A DNA stretch of 35,971 nt from Gammaproteobacteria bacterium (GTDB lineage: Bacteria > Pseudomonadota > Gammaproteobacteria > DSM-19610). Every line of letters starts with the position of its first letter. Within the stretch, counting starts at the first letter, position 1. The translations under genes were made by a program, and so were the position numbers. Below are positions 8,081 through 21,103 of this stretch, one piece after another. The notes beneath the pieces were generated by a model. That model made no database searches, was not told the origin of the DNA, and saw only the letters and a list, made by a program, of their open reading frames with translations. Location: positions 1 through 35,971 of the forward strand of contig JAPHQV010000029.1 of the NCBI GenBank assembly GCA_026197075.1, written 5' to 3'.

Positions 8081-8947
8081 ATGCCCGTCGTGCCCGCCAA
8101 TAAGCCCCCCGCCCCCGTCCTGATCACCGGCTGCTCCTCGGGCATCGGCCTGTGCGCCGCACGCACCCTGGGGCAGCGGGGCTTCCAGGTATTCGCCAGC
8201 TGCCGCCGGGAAGAGGATGTACAACGCCTGCGGGACGAGGGGCTGCGTTGCCTGCGGCTGGACCTGGAGGATTCCACGTCCATCCAGACGGCCGTGGACG
8301 AGTTGCTGGAAGAGACCGGCGGCCGGCTCTATGGCCTGTTCAACAATGCGGGCTACGGCCAGCCGGGCGCCGTGGAGGACCTGCGCCGCGAGGTGCTGCG
8401 CGCCCAGTTCGAAACCAATGTGTTCGGCACCCTGGAACTGATCAACCGGGTCATCCCGGTCATGCGCCGCCAGGGAGAAGGCCGCATCATCCAGAACAGC
8501 TCGGTGCTGGGTTTCGTTGCGCTGCGCTACCGGGGTGCCTACAACGCCAGCAAGTACGCCCTGGAGGGCCTGTACGACACCCTGCGCCTGGAACTGGCGG
8601 GGACGGGCATCGGCGTGTCCCTGGTGGAACCCGGTCCCATCGAGAGCCGCTTCCGCGCCAACGCCTACGAGAAATTCCTGGCCCATATCGACGCCGGTGC
8701 CAGTGTCCACCGTGACACCTATGCCACCATGGTACAGCGCCTGACCAAACCCGGCCCGGCCGCGCCCTTCACCCTGCCCGCCGAGGCCGTGGTGGCCAAG
8801 GTGGTACATGCGCTGGAAAGTCCGCGGCCGCGGCCGCGCTACTACGTCACCTTCCCCACATATCTCTTCGGGACGCTCAAGCGGGTGTTGAGCACGCGCA
8901 TGCTGGATTGGGTGTTGATGCGGGTTTCACGAAGGGAACAACGGTGA
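8081..8947 (+). CDS. SDR-family oxidoreductase
   Basis: A 288-residue short-chain dehydrogenase. The NAD(P)-binding motif TGCSSGIG is at residues 16-23 and NNAG at 88-91. The catalytic Ser is near 141 (NSSVLG), with Tyr154 and Lys158 in YNASK. The C-terminus has an extra hydrophobic and basic stretch (YLFGTLKRVLSTRMLDWVLM) that could touch the membrane. This resembles the classical SDRs often annotated as retinol- or hydroxysteroid-dehydrogenase-like, but the substrate cannot be read from sequence. The ATG at 8081 has only a distant AGGAG, about 20 bases upstream, so translation may be weak or the start slightly different. It stands alone and is followed by a REP hairpin. Confidence 0.92.
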   Translation: MPVVPANKPPAPVLITGCSSGIGLCAARTLGQRGFQVFASCRREEDVQRLRDEGLRCLRLDLEDSTSIQTAVDELLEETGGRLYGLFNNAGYGQPGAVEDLRREVLRAQFETNVFGTLELINRVIPVMRRQGEGRIIQNSSVLGFVALRYRGAYNASKYALEGLYDTLRLELAGTGIGVSLVEPGPIESRFRANAYEKFLAHIDAGASVHRDTYATMVQRLTKPGPAAPFTLPAEAVVAKVVHALESPRPRPRYYVTFPTYLFGTLKRVLSTRMLDWVLMRVSRREQR

Positions 8948-8956
8948 CAAGGCACC

Positions 8957-9024
8957 TGTAGGAGCGGGCTCTGCCCGCGAAAGGTTCGTGCCCGGTTCGT
9001 TCGCGGGCAGAGCCCGCTCCTACA
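8957..9024. repeat. REP-like hairpin, GGGCTCTGCCC class
   Basis: The arm starting TGTAGGAGCGGGCTCTGCCC and its exact inverted copy (25 bases each) flank an 18-base loop. It follows the SDR stop codon by nine bases. Confidence 0.92.
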
Positions 9025-9051
9025 AGGACCTGTGAAGGTGGCAGATTTCAG

Positions 9052-9107
9052 GATGCCCGTTTATTCGTCATTCCCGCGCATGCGGGAATGACGAATAAAC
9101 GGGCATC
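9052..9107. repeat. Perfect 26-bp-stem palindrome containing an ATTCCC...GGGAAT core
   Basis: Bases 9052-9077 pair without mismatch to 9082-9107 around a four-base loop. The core CGTCATTCCCGC...GCGGGAATGACG matches the repeat family seen at 13832 and 24471. It sits directly beyond the clpB terminator. Confidence 0.9.
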
Positions 9108-9138
9108 AAAAAAAGGGGACAGATTCAAATCTGTCCCC
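9108..9138 (-). terminator. Intrinsic terminator of clpB
   Basis: On the minus strand, GGGGACAGATT pairs with AATCTGTCCCC around a two-base loop and is followed by seven T residues. It lies 12 bases after the clpB stop. This is the classic Rho-independent form. The stem sequence belongs to the GGGGACAGA repeat group also seen at 11858. Confidence 0.88.
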
Positions 9139-9150
9139 CGTTTTCGTCGA

Positions 9151-11748
<2,598 letters not shown>

Positions 11749-11791
11749 GCGGTATGACTCCCGGTCACAATAATCGAATCTGCTAACAAGG

Positions 11792-11817
11792 ATGGGGGCT
11801 TTGGGGGGATTTTCAAG
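11792..11817 (-). promoter_or_regulatory. Sigma-32 heat-shock promoter of clpB
   Basis: On the minus strand, CTTGAAA (11817-11811) is followed after 13 bases by CCCCAT (11797-11792), about 45 bases before the clpB start. This matches the RpoH consensus CTTGAAA-N13-15-CCCCAT almost exactly. Confidence 0.9.
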
Positions 11818-11857
11818 GGGTGGGGGTAGCTAAACCGTTCGCGGGCAGGAGGAACGG

Positions 11858-11877
11858 GGACAGACTTAAGTCTGTCC
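11858..11877. repeat. 20-bp perfect palindrome downstream of the deformylase gene
   Basis: GGACAGACTTAAGTCTGTCC is a perfect inverted repeat 11 bases past the stop codon of the deformylase gene. It has the same GGGGACAGA start as the clpB terminator stem but lacks a T tract. A partial REP arm (GTTCGCGGGCAGGA) lies beside it at about 11837-11850. Confidence 0.8.
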
Positions 11878-11888
11878 ACACCCCCACC

Positions 11889-12392
11889 TCACTGGTAGTT
11901 CTTGCGCCGGAACAGGTCGTTGCGGCGACTCACCAGGCGGTCGAGGAACAACAGGCCGTCCAGGTGATCCATTTCGTGCTGCACGGCGCGGGCCTCGAAG
12001 CCCTGCATCCGGAATTCCAGGGATTCGCCCCAGGGATCGCGAGCCTCCAGGCGGATGGTCTCGGCGCGGATCACGTTACCGGTGAAATCGGGCACCGACA
12101 GGCAGCCCTCGCGGCCCACGGCGAAACCCTCCCATTCGGTGATCTCGGGGTTCACCAGTACCAGGTGGCCGTGGTTGGGCACCGGCTTTTTCAGCTTCGA
12201 CACATCGACGATCACCACCCGTTCGAACCAGCCCACCTGGGGCGCGGCGATGCCCACGGCACCCGGGCCGGCCAGGCGGGTCTCCTCCAGGTCGGCGACG
12301 CGCGCCCGCAGCTCGTCGTCGAAGGCGCTGACCGGAACCGATTCCTGCTTCAGGCGCTCGTCGGGATAGGTGAGGATCTCCAGCACCGCCAT
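11889..12392 (-). CDS. def: Peptide deformylase (probable second copy)
   Basis: This metalloenzyme removes the N-formyl group from new proteins. The product is 167 residues, normal for type I enzymes. All three motifs are present: GAVGIAAPQ (about 44-52), EGCLS with metal ligand Cys97, and QHEMDH with ligands His139 and His143 and catalytic Glu140. The first motif has Val where Gly-Leu is more usual. The principal gammaproteobacterial def gene normally lies beside fmt; here it follows a ZIP transporter and an ACT-domain regulator, so this may be an additional deformylase. It begins three bases after the upstream ACT gene ends, so the genes are probably co-transcribed. Confidence 0.95.
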   Translation of the reverse strand: MAVLEILTYPDERLKQESVPVSAFDDELRARVADLEETRLAGPGAVGIAAPQVGWFERVVIVDVSKLKKPVPNHGHLVLVNPEITEWEGFAVGREGCLSVPDFTGNVIRAETIRLEARDPWGESLEFRMQGFEARAVQHEMDHLDGLLFLDRLVSRRNDLFRRKNYQ

Positions 12393-12395
12393 GGC

Positions 12396-12917
12396 TCACC
12401 CGATCATGGTTTCGATGGACTGCACCTCCACCTCGACACCGCTGTCGCGCAGCGGCGCCAGGGCCTGTTCGATGGTCTCCACGCCGTCATCGGCCTGGCC
12501 CTCGATATGCAATACATAGAAGGGGGCCGTCTTGCTGCCCCCCACATCGGACTGCAGGTCGAGGATATTGAAGCCAACCTGCGCCAGGGCCGTGGTCACC
12601 TGCGCCACGATGCCGGCACGGTCGGCACCGAACACGCTGATACGGACATCGGGGATAGGGTGCTCGTGCAGGTGGACCTCAATGGGATCCAGGTGCAGCC
12701 GCAGGCCCAGGGACGCGGCCACCGGTTCCACCAGCGACCGCAGGGCCTCGGTGTCGCCTTCATGCTGCACCATCATCATGACGGTGAAATTACCCCCCAG
12801 ACGGGCCATTGAGGTCTCGCCGAGATTGGCGCCACCCTGGAACAAGGCCTGGGTGATGGCCGCCACGATACCGGGCCGGTCCGCGCCCACCAGGGTCAGC
12901 ATGCACCAGTTGCTCAT
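12396..12917 (-). CDS. Tandem ACT-domain protein, GcvR-like regulator
   Basis: A 173-residue protein made of two ACT domains, at about residues 4-80 and 90-168. Each starts with a small-ligand turn (GADRPGIVAAIT and GADRAGIVAQVT). This layout matches the glycine cleavage system repressor GcvR, which has no DNA-binding domain and acts by contacting GcvA. No gcv genes are present in the window, so the target is unknown. It lies 10 bases after the ZIP gene and three before the deformylase gene, as the middle gene of a three-gene unit. An alternative reading is a generic amino-acid sensor. Confidence 0.88.
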   Translation of the reverse strand: MSNWCMLTLVGADRPGIVAAITQALFQGGANLGETSMARLGGNFTVMMMVQHEGDTEALRSLVEPVAASLGLRLHLDPIEVHLHEHPIPDVRISVFGADRAGIVAQVTTALAQVGFNILDLQSDVGGSKTAPFYVLHIEGQADDGVETIEQALAPLRDSGVEVEVQSIETMIG

Positions 12918-12927
12918 GGTTCGCTCC

Positions 12928-13728
12928 TCAATGCAGAGTGGAATGGGCCAGGTAGATGACCGTAACCCCCGCCGCGATCAGCAGCAACTGCTGCAGCGTG
13001 ACCTTCACCTCCAGGCGCTTGTGCAAGCCGGGGATCAGGTCCGCCACGGCGATGTACAGGAAGCTGGAAGCGGCCACCGCCAGCACGTAGGGCAGCGCCT
13101 GCCGGGCCTCGCCCAGGGCATAGAAGGCCACCACGCCACCGATCACCGTGGTCAGGCTCGAAAGGATGTTATAGACAAAGGCCTTGCGGCGGCTGAAGCC
13201 GCTGTGCAGCAGCAGGGCGAAATCACCCACCTCCTGGGGGATCTCGTGGGCCGCCACCGCCAGTGCGGTGACCACGCCGAGATGGAAATCCGTCAGGAAA
13301 GCCGCCGCGATGAGCACCCCGTCCACCAGGTTGTGCAGGCCGTCGCCCACCAGCACCATGGTGCCGATGGCCTGCTGCTGGGCGTGGGCGTGTCCGTGAT
13401 GTTCGTGTTCATCCGGGGCATGCACCTCGCACACCTCGTGGTGACAGTGACGCCAGATGACCAGCTTTTCCAGCAGGAAGAACGCGAACAGGCCCAGCAG
13501 CACGGTGCCGGTGATGACGTGGTAGTCCTCCACCCCCGGCGCGGCCAGGGCGTGTGGCAACAGCGCCAGCAGGGCCGCGCCCAGCAGGGCGCCGATGGCG
13601 AAGCTCACGAAATGGGGCAGCAGGTCGGTACGCGTGCGCTCCGGCAGGAGCAGGAATACCGAGGCGGCGAGCACGCTGAGCACGCCGCCCAGCAGAGTGA
13701 AGAGGATGATCCAGAGTAACAGGGGCAT
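12928..13728 (-). CDS. ZIP-family divalent metal transporter
   Basis: An inner-membrane importer of zinc or a similar metal, 266 residues, with about eight hydrophobic segments. The cytoplasmic loop between TM3 and TM4 is histidine-rich (HCHHEV... and EHEHHGHAHA, about 95-116). The TM4 motif GDGLHNLVDG (128-137) and the TM5 motif AAHEIPQEVGD (159-169) supply the metal-site His, Asn, Asp and Glu residues. It is the first gene of the ZIP-ACT-deformylase unit. Pairing a metal importer with a metal-dependent deformylase may be meaningful or may be chance. Confidence 0.93.
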   Translation of the reverse strand: MPLLLWIILFTLLGGVLSVLAASVFLLLPERTRTDLLPHFVSFAIGALLGAALLALLPHALAAPGVEDYHVITGTVLLGLFAFFLLEKLVIWRHCHHEVCEVHAPDEHEHHGHAHAQQQAIGTMVLVGDGLHNLVDGVLIAAAFLTDFHLGVVTALAVAAHEIPQEVGDFALLLHSGFSRRKAFVYNILSSLTTVIGGVVAFYALGEARQALPYVLAVAASSFLYIAVADLIPGLHKRLEVKVTLQQLLLIAAGVTVIYLAHSTLH

Positions 13729-13831
13729 GCTGGTTTACTGCTTCCTCTAGTGTTCCAAAAAAACCGAGTCGGCTGGTGAAAAACACACGCCAAGGCAAGG
13801 GGTCAACTATCCGCCATTGGCGCTATAAAGC

Positions 13832-13899
13832 CGTCATTCCCGCGAAGGCGGGAATCCAGGTTTTCAAAGCAATGGATTCCCGCCTTCGCGGGAATGACG
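13832..13899. repeat. Inverted pair of CGTCATTCCCGCGAAGG repeats
   Basis: A 27-base unit (CGTCATTCCCGCGAAGGCGG...) appears at 13832-13858 and in perfect inversion at 13873-13899. The ATTCCC-N8-GGGAAT core resembles the Neisseria dRS3 repeat. It lies between pgeF and the ZIP gene. Confidence 0.88.
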
Positions 13900-13956
13900 A
13901 CATCGTTTCGCGGAATGACGAAACCGGCATGATACCCGAAGCCGGGCCCGGCCGCG

Positions 13957-14703
13957 TCACTCCCGCCAGATCAGGGTCGCCATGCGGCCGGTGACCCCGT
14001 CGCGGCGATAGGAATAGAAGCGCTCGGCCTCGCGGAAGGTGCAATGCTCGCCGCCATAGACCTCATCCACCCCCCGGGCGGCCAGGCGCAGGCGCGCCAG
14101 ACCATACAGGTCCGCCAGCCAATGACCGGGCCGGGTCTCCTGGAAGGCTGCGGCGGCGGCCGGCTGGAAGGCCAGGAAGGCGTTGCGCACCTCCGGTCCC
14201 ACCTCGAAGGCCGCCGGACCGATGGCCGGTCCCAGCCAGGCCAGGTACTCCCCGGGTCCGAGGGCATCGAGGGCGGCCTCCAGCACGCCGCCGGCCAGGC
14301 CGCGCCAACCGGCATGTACCGCCGCCACCCGCTGGCCATCGAGGCTGCAGAACAACACGGGCAGACAATCGGCGGTGAGCACGGCGCACACCGCACCCGG
14401 CGTGGTGGCATAGCTGCCATCGGCCTGCACCGGGGCGCTGGCCCGCGCCGCGTCCACCAGGCTGCTGCCATGCACCTGCGTCAGCCAAACCGGCTCTGCC
14501 GGCAGCCGGAAGCGCTCGCGCAGGAGACGGCGATTTTCGCGCACCGCCTCCGGGTCGTCGTCCACGTGGTCGGCCAGGTTCCAGTCCGCGAAGGGCACCC
14601 GGCTGACGCCGCCGCGACGCAGGGTGGTCAGGGCCTTCACGCCGGCCGGTGCCGGCCAGTCCGGCAGCAGTACGTGGGGTTCGCAGGGACGATGGTCGGT
14701 CAT
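13957..14703 (-). CDS. pgeF: Peptidoglycan editing factor PgeF (YfiH/laccase-domain family)
   Basis: A 248-residue protein of the multicopper polyphenol oxidase (YfiH) fold. In E. coli, PgeF removes misplaced L-Ser from peptidoglycan precursors; older annotations call the family laccase. Visible metal-site motifs are TQVHGSS (His near 81), TADCLPVLFC and HAGWRGL. The length is normal. The ATG overlaps the rluD stop by four bases, so the genes are translationally coupled. The rluD-pgeF order, often next to bamD, is widespread in gammaproteobacteria. Confidence 0.93.
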   Translation of the reverse strand: MTDHRPCEPHVLLPDWPAPAGVKALTTLRRGGVSRVPFADWNLADHVDDDPEAVRENRRLLRERFRLPAEPVWLTQVHGSSLVDAARASAPVQADGSYATTPGAVCAVLTADCLPVLFCSLDGQRVAAVHAGWRGLAGGVLEAALDALGPGEYLAWLGPAIGPAAFEVGPEVRNAFLAFQPAAAAAFQETRPGHWLADLYGLARLRLAARGVDEVYGGEHCTFREAERFYSYRRDGVTGRMATLIWRE

Positions 14704-15659
14704 GGGTTGTCCTGCAGGTCGGCGCGCAGGATGGCCAGCAATTCCTGCATATCCGCCGGCAGCGGGATCTCCCAGCTCATTTCCTCGCCGCTCAGGGGGT
14801 GGCGCAGGGTCAGACGCGCGGCATGCAGGGCCTGGCGCGGGAAACCGCGCAGGGCCTGGCGCAGGGCCTCGCCCGTTCCCTTCGGGATGCGCGGGCGGCC
14901 GCCATAGACGGGATCGCCCACCAGCGGACAGTGGATATGGGCCATGTGCACCCGGATCTGGTGGGTGCGGCCCGTCTCCAGTCGTACGCTCACGTGGGTA
15001 TGGCCGCGAAACCGCTCCACGACCCGGTAGTGGGTCACCGCCGGCTTGCCCCCGGGCGTCACCGCCATGCGCTTGCGATCCACGCCGTGGCGCCCGATGG
15101 GTGCGTCGATCGTACCGCCGGCGGTCAGTACCCGCTGCACCACCGCCTGGTATTCCCGCCCCATGGTATGGGTCTGCAACTGCTCCACCAGGGATTTGTG
15201 GGCCACCAGGCTGCGCGCCACCACCATCAGGCCGGAAGTATCCTTGTCCAGGCGGTGCACGATCCCCGCGCGCGGCAGTGTGACCAGGCCCGGATCATGG
15301 TGCAGCAAGGCGTTCTGCAGGGTGCCGTCGGGATTGCCCGCCGCGGGGTGCACCACCAGCCCGACGGGCTTGTGCAGCACCAGGATGGCCTCGTCCTCGT
15401 GGACGATGTCGAGGGGAATCGCCTCCGCCTCGACCCGGCCCTCCGGCTCCAGCTCCGCATCGATGAGCACCTGCTCGCCGCCCAGCACCGCATCCCGGGG
15501 GCGCGGCAGGCGATCGTCCAGGCGCACCTGCCCCGCCTTGATCCACTGGCTCAGGCGGCTGCGGGAATAATCCGGAAACAGCTCCGCCAGCACCTGGTCC
15601 AGGCGCCGGCCGGCCTGCTCAGGGGGTATGCGCGCGGCGAGTCGAATGGTTTCATGCAT
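14700..15659 (-). CDS. rluD: 23S rRNA pseudouridine synthase RluD
   Basis: This enzyme makes pseudouridines in helix 69 of 23S rRNA. It has 319 residues with an N-terminal S4 RNA-binding domain (SRSRLSQWIKAGQVRLDD, about 32-49) and a RluA-family catalytic domain. The catalytic Asp138 lies in HRLDKDTSG. Further family motifs are LHKPVGLVVHP (about 95) and ETGRTHQIRVHMAH. It is divergent from bamD, with starts 71 bases apart, the standard gammaproteobacterial layout, and coupled to pgeF. RluD fits better than RluC or RluA because of the bamD neighbour and the presence of the S4 domain. Confidence 0.96.
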   Translation of the reverse strand: MHETIRLAARIPPEQAGRRLDQVLAELFPDYSRSRLSQWIKAGQVRLDDRLPRPRDAVLGGEQVLIDAELEPEGRVEAEAIPLDIVHEDEAILVLHKPVGLVVHPAAGNPDGTLQNALLHHDPGLVTLPRAGIVHRLDKDTSGLMVVARSLVAHKSLVEQLQTHTMGREYQAVVQRVLTAGGTIDAPIGRHGVDRKRMAVTPGGKPAVTHYRVVERFRGHTHVSVRLETGRTHQIRVHMAHIHCPLVGDPVYGGRPRIPKGTGEALRQALRGFPRQALHAARLTLRHPLSGEEMSWEIPLPADMQELLAILRADLQDNP

Positions 15660-15730
15660 CGGGAATCGGGCCTGGTTTGCGGTATACTGCGGGGCATTCT
15701 GCGATCACCATGACGAGATACCCCAGCCCC

Positions 15731-16537
15731 ATGCGTTTGTCGAGTATTTTTCTGATTACCTGTCTCCTGGTCCTCAACAGCGGCTGTGCCTGGCTGAGCA
15801 AGCAGGCCGATCCCACCGCCCGCATGTCCGCCGAGGAGCTGTACGCCACCGCCAAGGAATCCCTGGAGAAGAACGATTACGAAGTCGCCATCCAGCATTT
15901 CGAATCCCTGGAGGCGCGTTTCCCCTTCGGCCGCCACGCCCAGCAGGCACAGCTGGAGATCGCCTACGCCTATTACAAGAGCGGTGAATCCGATTCCGCC
16001 CTCGCCGCCCTGGACCGTTTCATCAATCGTCACCCGCAACATCCGCACGCGGATTATGCCTGGTACATGAAGGGGCTGGTGAATTTCAACCGTGGCGCCA
16101 GTTTTCTCGACCGCCTGTTCCCGCGTGATGCCACGGAACGGGACAATCGGGCCGCGCTCCAGGCCTTCCAGGATTTCAGCGAACTGCTGCGGCGCTACCC
16201 CAACAGCCGCTATGCCGAGGATGCCAGCCTGCGGGTGGTGTTCCTGCACAACGGCCTGGCGCGCCATGAGATAAACGTGGCGGAATACTACATCCGCCGC
16301 GGCGCTCCGGTGGCCGCCATCAACCGCGCCCGCTTCGTGCTGGAGAATTACCAGCGCACCCCGGCCGTGGCCGACGCCCTGGTGGTACAGGTGAAGGGCT
16401 ATCGCATGCTGGGGATGGACAGCCTGGCGAAGGATGCCCTGCGGGTGCTGCGGATGAATTACCCGGAGCATGCCTTTTTTGACGGACAGGCGGACGGCAA
16501 CACAGTAAGGCCGACCACCACCGGGTTTTCCCTGTAG
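15731..16537 (+). CDS. bamD: Outer-membrane assembly lipoprotein BamD
   Basis: An essential lipoprotein of the BAM complex that inserts beta-barrel proteins into the outer membrane. The 268-residue product has a lipoprotein signal, MRLSSIFLITCLLVLNSGC, with Cys19 the lipidated residue. Tandem TPR helices follow (SAEELYATAKESLEKNDYEV, ALAALDRFINRHPQHPHAD). The frame is open upstream, with ATGs at 15677 and 15710, but 15731 gives a clean signal peptide. A possible -10 box TATACT lies at 15683-15688. The TAG stop is provided by the start of a REP hairpin. It is divergent from rluD. Confidence 0.95.
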   Translation: MRLSSIFLITCLLVLNSGCAWLSKQADPTARMSAEELYATAKESLEKNDYEVAIQHFESLEARFPFGRHAQQAQLEIAYAYYKSGESDSALAALDRFINRHPQHPHADYAWYMKGLVNFNRGASFLDRLFPRDATERDNRAALQAFQDFSELLRRYPNSRYAEDASLRVVFLHNGLARHEINVAEYYIRRGAPVAAINRARFVLENYQRTPAVADALVVQVKGYRMLGMDSLAKDALRVLRMNYPEHAFFDGQADGNTVRPTTTGFSL

Positions 16538-16602
16538 GAGCGGCCTTGGCCGCGAACGCTTTGGCACGAAACCCGGTTCGCGGGCAGAGCCCGCTCCTAC
16601 AG
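16532..16602. repeat. REP-like hairpin with arms of two classes
   Basis: The left arm is of the GGCCTTGGCC class and the right arm of the GGGCAGAGCCC class. They pair at GTAGGAGCGG/CCGCTCCTAC and CGCGAAC/GTTCGCG but not between. The element looks like a recombinant of two REP types. It contains the bamD stop codon. Confidence 0.85.
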
Positions 16603-16652
16603 GCGCTTCATTGCGAGCAAAACTCAGCAATAACGGTCACGCCGGGGCTGGA

Positions 16653-18801
<2,149 letters not shown>

Positions 18802-18829
18802 CGGGCGCCGATCATCGCAGCCACGCCCT

Positions 18830-18911
18830 TGTAGGAGCGGCCTCTGGCCGCGAAGGGGTTTTGACCTTGCAGATAAACGAAACCCCTTCGCGGCCAGAGG
18901 CCGCTCCTACA
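18830..18911. repeat. REP-like hairpin with a perfect 32-bp stem
   Basis: Bases 18830-18861 (TGTAGGAGCGGCCTCTGGCC...) pair without mismatch to 18880-18911 around an 18-base loop. It lies between sucD and nadE, which run on the same strand. It is the longest perfect REP stem in the window. Confidence 0.93.
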
Positions 18912-18945
18912 GGGAGGGAAAAGCGAAAAGGGGACAGAGCCCTTT

Positions 18946-19818
18946 TCATCCGGTGAAGAACTCCTGCATGAGCTTGCCCATGTCCGCCGGGGAGCGCGCG
19001 ACGCGCACGCCGGCGGCTTCCAGGGCGTTGATCTTGGCGGTGGCGGTGCCGCTGCCACCACTGATGATGGCGCCGGCATGGCCCATGCGCTTGCCCTTGG
19101 GCGCGGTGACACCGGCGATGTAGGCCACCACCGGCTTGCGCACCTTGGCCTTTATATACTCGGCGGCACGCTCCTCGGCGTTACCGCCGATCTCGCCCAC
19201 CAGGATGATGCCCTTGGTCTGGCGGTCGGCCTCGAACAGTTCCAGGCAGTCGACGAAGTTCAGGCCCTGGATGGGATCGCCGCCGATGCCGACGCAGGTG
19301 CTCTGTCCCAGGCCCACCTGGGTGGTCTGGTGCACGGCCTCGTAGGTCAGGGTACCGGAGCGGGACACGATGCCGATGCTGCCGGGCTGGTGAATGGAAC
19401 CCGGCATGATGCCGATCTTGCACTCGCCGGGGGTGATGATGCCGGGGCAGTTGGGACCGATCAGCCGGCTGCCGCTGCCCTTGAGCACCGCTTTCACCTT
19501 GAGCATGTCCAGCACCGGAATACCTTCGGTGATGCAGACGATGGTCTCGATGCCGGCATCGGCCGCCTCCAGGATGGCGTCGGCCGCGAAGGGCGCCGGG
19601 ACGTAGATCATGGTGGCATTGGCGCCGGTTTCCTGCACCGCATCGCGCACCGTGTCGAACACCGGCCGCTCGAGGTGCTGCTGGCCGCCCTTGCCCGGGG
19701 TGACGCCGCCCACCAGGTTGGTGCCGTAGGCAATGGCCTGTTCGGAATGGAAAGTGCCCTGCTTGCCCGTGTAGCCCTGGCAAATGACCTTGGTGCTCTT
19801 GTCGACGAGGATGCTCAT
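18946..19818 (-). CDS. sucD: Succinyl-CoA synthetase, alpha subunit
   Basis: The TCA-cycle subunit that binds CoA and carries the phosphohistidine. The 290-residue length is standard. The N-terminal CoA-binding fold starts [20 protein letters not shown], and the active-site His lies in [10 protein letters not shown] near residue 247. The frame is open far upstream in sucC, but the ATG at 19818 overlaps the sucC stop by four bases and gives the family N-terminus. A half-copy of the GGGGACAGA repeat lies just past the stop. Confidence 0.98.
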   Translation of the reverse strand: MSILVDKSTKVICQGYTGKQGTFHSEQAIAYGTNLVGGVTPGKGGQQHLERPVFDTVRDAVQETGANATMIYVPAPFAADAILEAADAGIETIVCITEGIPVLDMLKVKAVLKGSGSRLIGPNCPGIITPGECKIGIMPGSIHQPGSIGIVSRSGTLTYEAVHQTTQVGLGQSTCVGIGGDPIQGLNFVDCLELFEADRQTKGIILVGEIGGNAEERAAEYIKAKVRKPVVAYIAGVTAPKGKRMGHAGAIISGGSGTATAKINALEAAGVRVARSPADMGKLMQEFFTG

Positions 19819-20981
19819 GCGGCGAGCACCTCGTGGACCGCCTTCTTGGCGGCATCGGTGAGGCCATCCGCCGTCAGCACGTTCAGGCCTGAATCGGCGA
19901 GCAGGCGCTTGCCCTGCTCCACATTGGTCCCTTCCAGCCGCACCACCACCGGTACCGTCATCCGCACCTCCTTCACCGCCTGGATAATGCCCTCGGCAAT
20001 CAGGTCGCAACGCACGATGCCACCGAAGATATTCACCAGGATGGCCTTCACCTTGGGGTCGGAGAGGATGAGCTTGAAGGCCTCGGCCACCTTCTCCGCG
20101 GTGGCACCACCGCCCACGTCGAGGAAGTTCGCCGGTTCGCCGCCGTGCAGCTTGATGAGGTCCATGGTGGCCATGGCCAGGCCGGCGCCATTCACCATGC
20201 AGGCGATGTTGCCGTCCAGGGTTATGTAGTTGAGGCCGTGTTCGCTGGCGGCCATTTCCCGGGCATCCTCCTGGCTGGTGTCGCGCAATTCCTGCAGCTC
20301 GGCGTGGCGGTAGAGGGCGTTGGCGTCCAGGTCCATCTTGGCATCCAGGGCCAGCAGCGTGCCTTCCTCGGTCACCACCAGGGGATTGATCTCCAGCAGG
20401 CTGGCATCCAGGTCCTGCATCAGCCGGTAGAGGTTCAGCAACAGGCTGGTGAGCGCGGCGACCTGTTTGCCTTCCAGGCCGAGGGCGAAGGCGAGGTTGC
20501 GGCACTGGTAGGGCTGCAGACCGGCCGCCGCGTGTACCGCCTCAGTAATGATCGCCTCGGGGGTTTCCGCCGCCACCTGCTCGATGTCCATGCCGCCGCT
20601 GGCCGAGGCCATGAACACCACTCGTTCGCGGGAGCGGTCCACCAGCACGCTCAGGTACAGTTCCCGCGCGATGCCCACGGGCTGCTCGATGAGCAGACGA
20701 TGCACCGGCAGGCCCGTGGCACCGGTCTGGTGGGTCACCAGGGTGGAGCCCAGCAACTGGTTGGCGAAGTGGGCCAGGTCGTCGAGGCCCTCCACCATCC
20801 GCACCCCGCCGGCCTTGCCGCGTCCGCCGCTGTGCACCTGGGCCTTCACCACCCAGCGTCCCCCGCCCAGCGCCTTGGCGGCGGACAGGGCCTCATCGGG
20901 GCTATGCGCCACGCGGCCCTCGGGAACGGGGATGCCATAACGGGCGAACAACTGCTTGGCCTGGTGTTCGTGAAGATGCAT
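19815..20981 (-). CDS. sucC: Succinyl-CoA synthetase, beta subunit
   Basis: The nucleotide-binding subunit of succinyl-CoA synthetase, 388 residues, the same length as in E. coli. It begins [22 protein letters not shown], the conserved start of the ATP-grasp domain. The C-terminal ligase domain carries [16 protein letters not shown] and [11 protein letters not shown]. The ATG at 20981 is chosen by family alignment over a longer open frame. It is translationally coupled to sucD. It is divergent from the PP0621-type gene and pilSR, a neighbourhood I recall from related gammaproteobacteria. Confidence 0.98.
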   Translation of the reverse strand: MHLHEHQAKQLFARYGIPVPEGRVAHSPDEALSAAKALGGGRWVVKAQVHSGGRGKAGGVRMVEGLDDLAHFANQLLGSTLVTHQTGATGLPVHRLLIEQPVGIARELYLSVLVDRSRERVVFMASASGGMDIEQVAAETPEAIITEAVHAAAGLQPYQCRNLAFALGLEGKQVAALTSLLLNLYRLMQDLDASLLEINPLVVTEEGTLLALDAKMDLDANALYRHAELQELRDTSQEDAREMAASEHGLNYITLDGNIACMVNGAGLAMATMDLIKLHGGEPANFLDVGGGATAEKVAEAFKLILSDPKVKAILVNIFGGIVRCDLIAEGIIQAVKEVRMTVPVVVRLEGTNVEQGKRLLADSGLNVLTADGLTDAAKKAVHEVLAA

Positions 20982-21103
20982 GCAGGGCTCCCGGGCGTTG
21001 GAAAGGACGTATTGTGGAATATTGGCGTGGGCAGTGCAAAAGTGCCTGAGGCCAGCCCCTTTTCGCCTTGCGTCCTTTCCCCCCAACCGGGAAACTAACC
21101 CCT

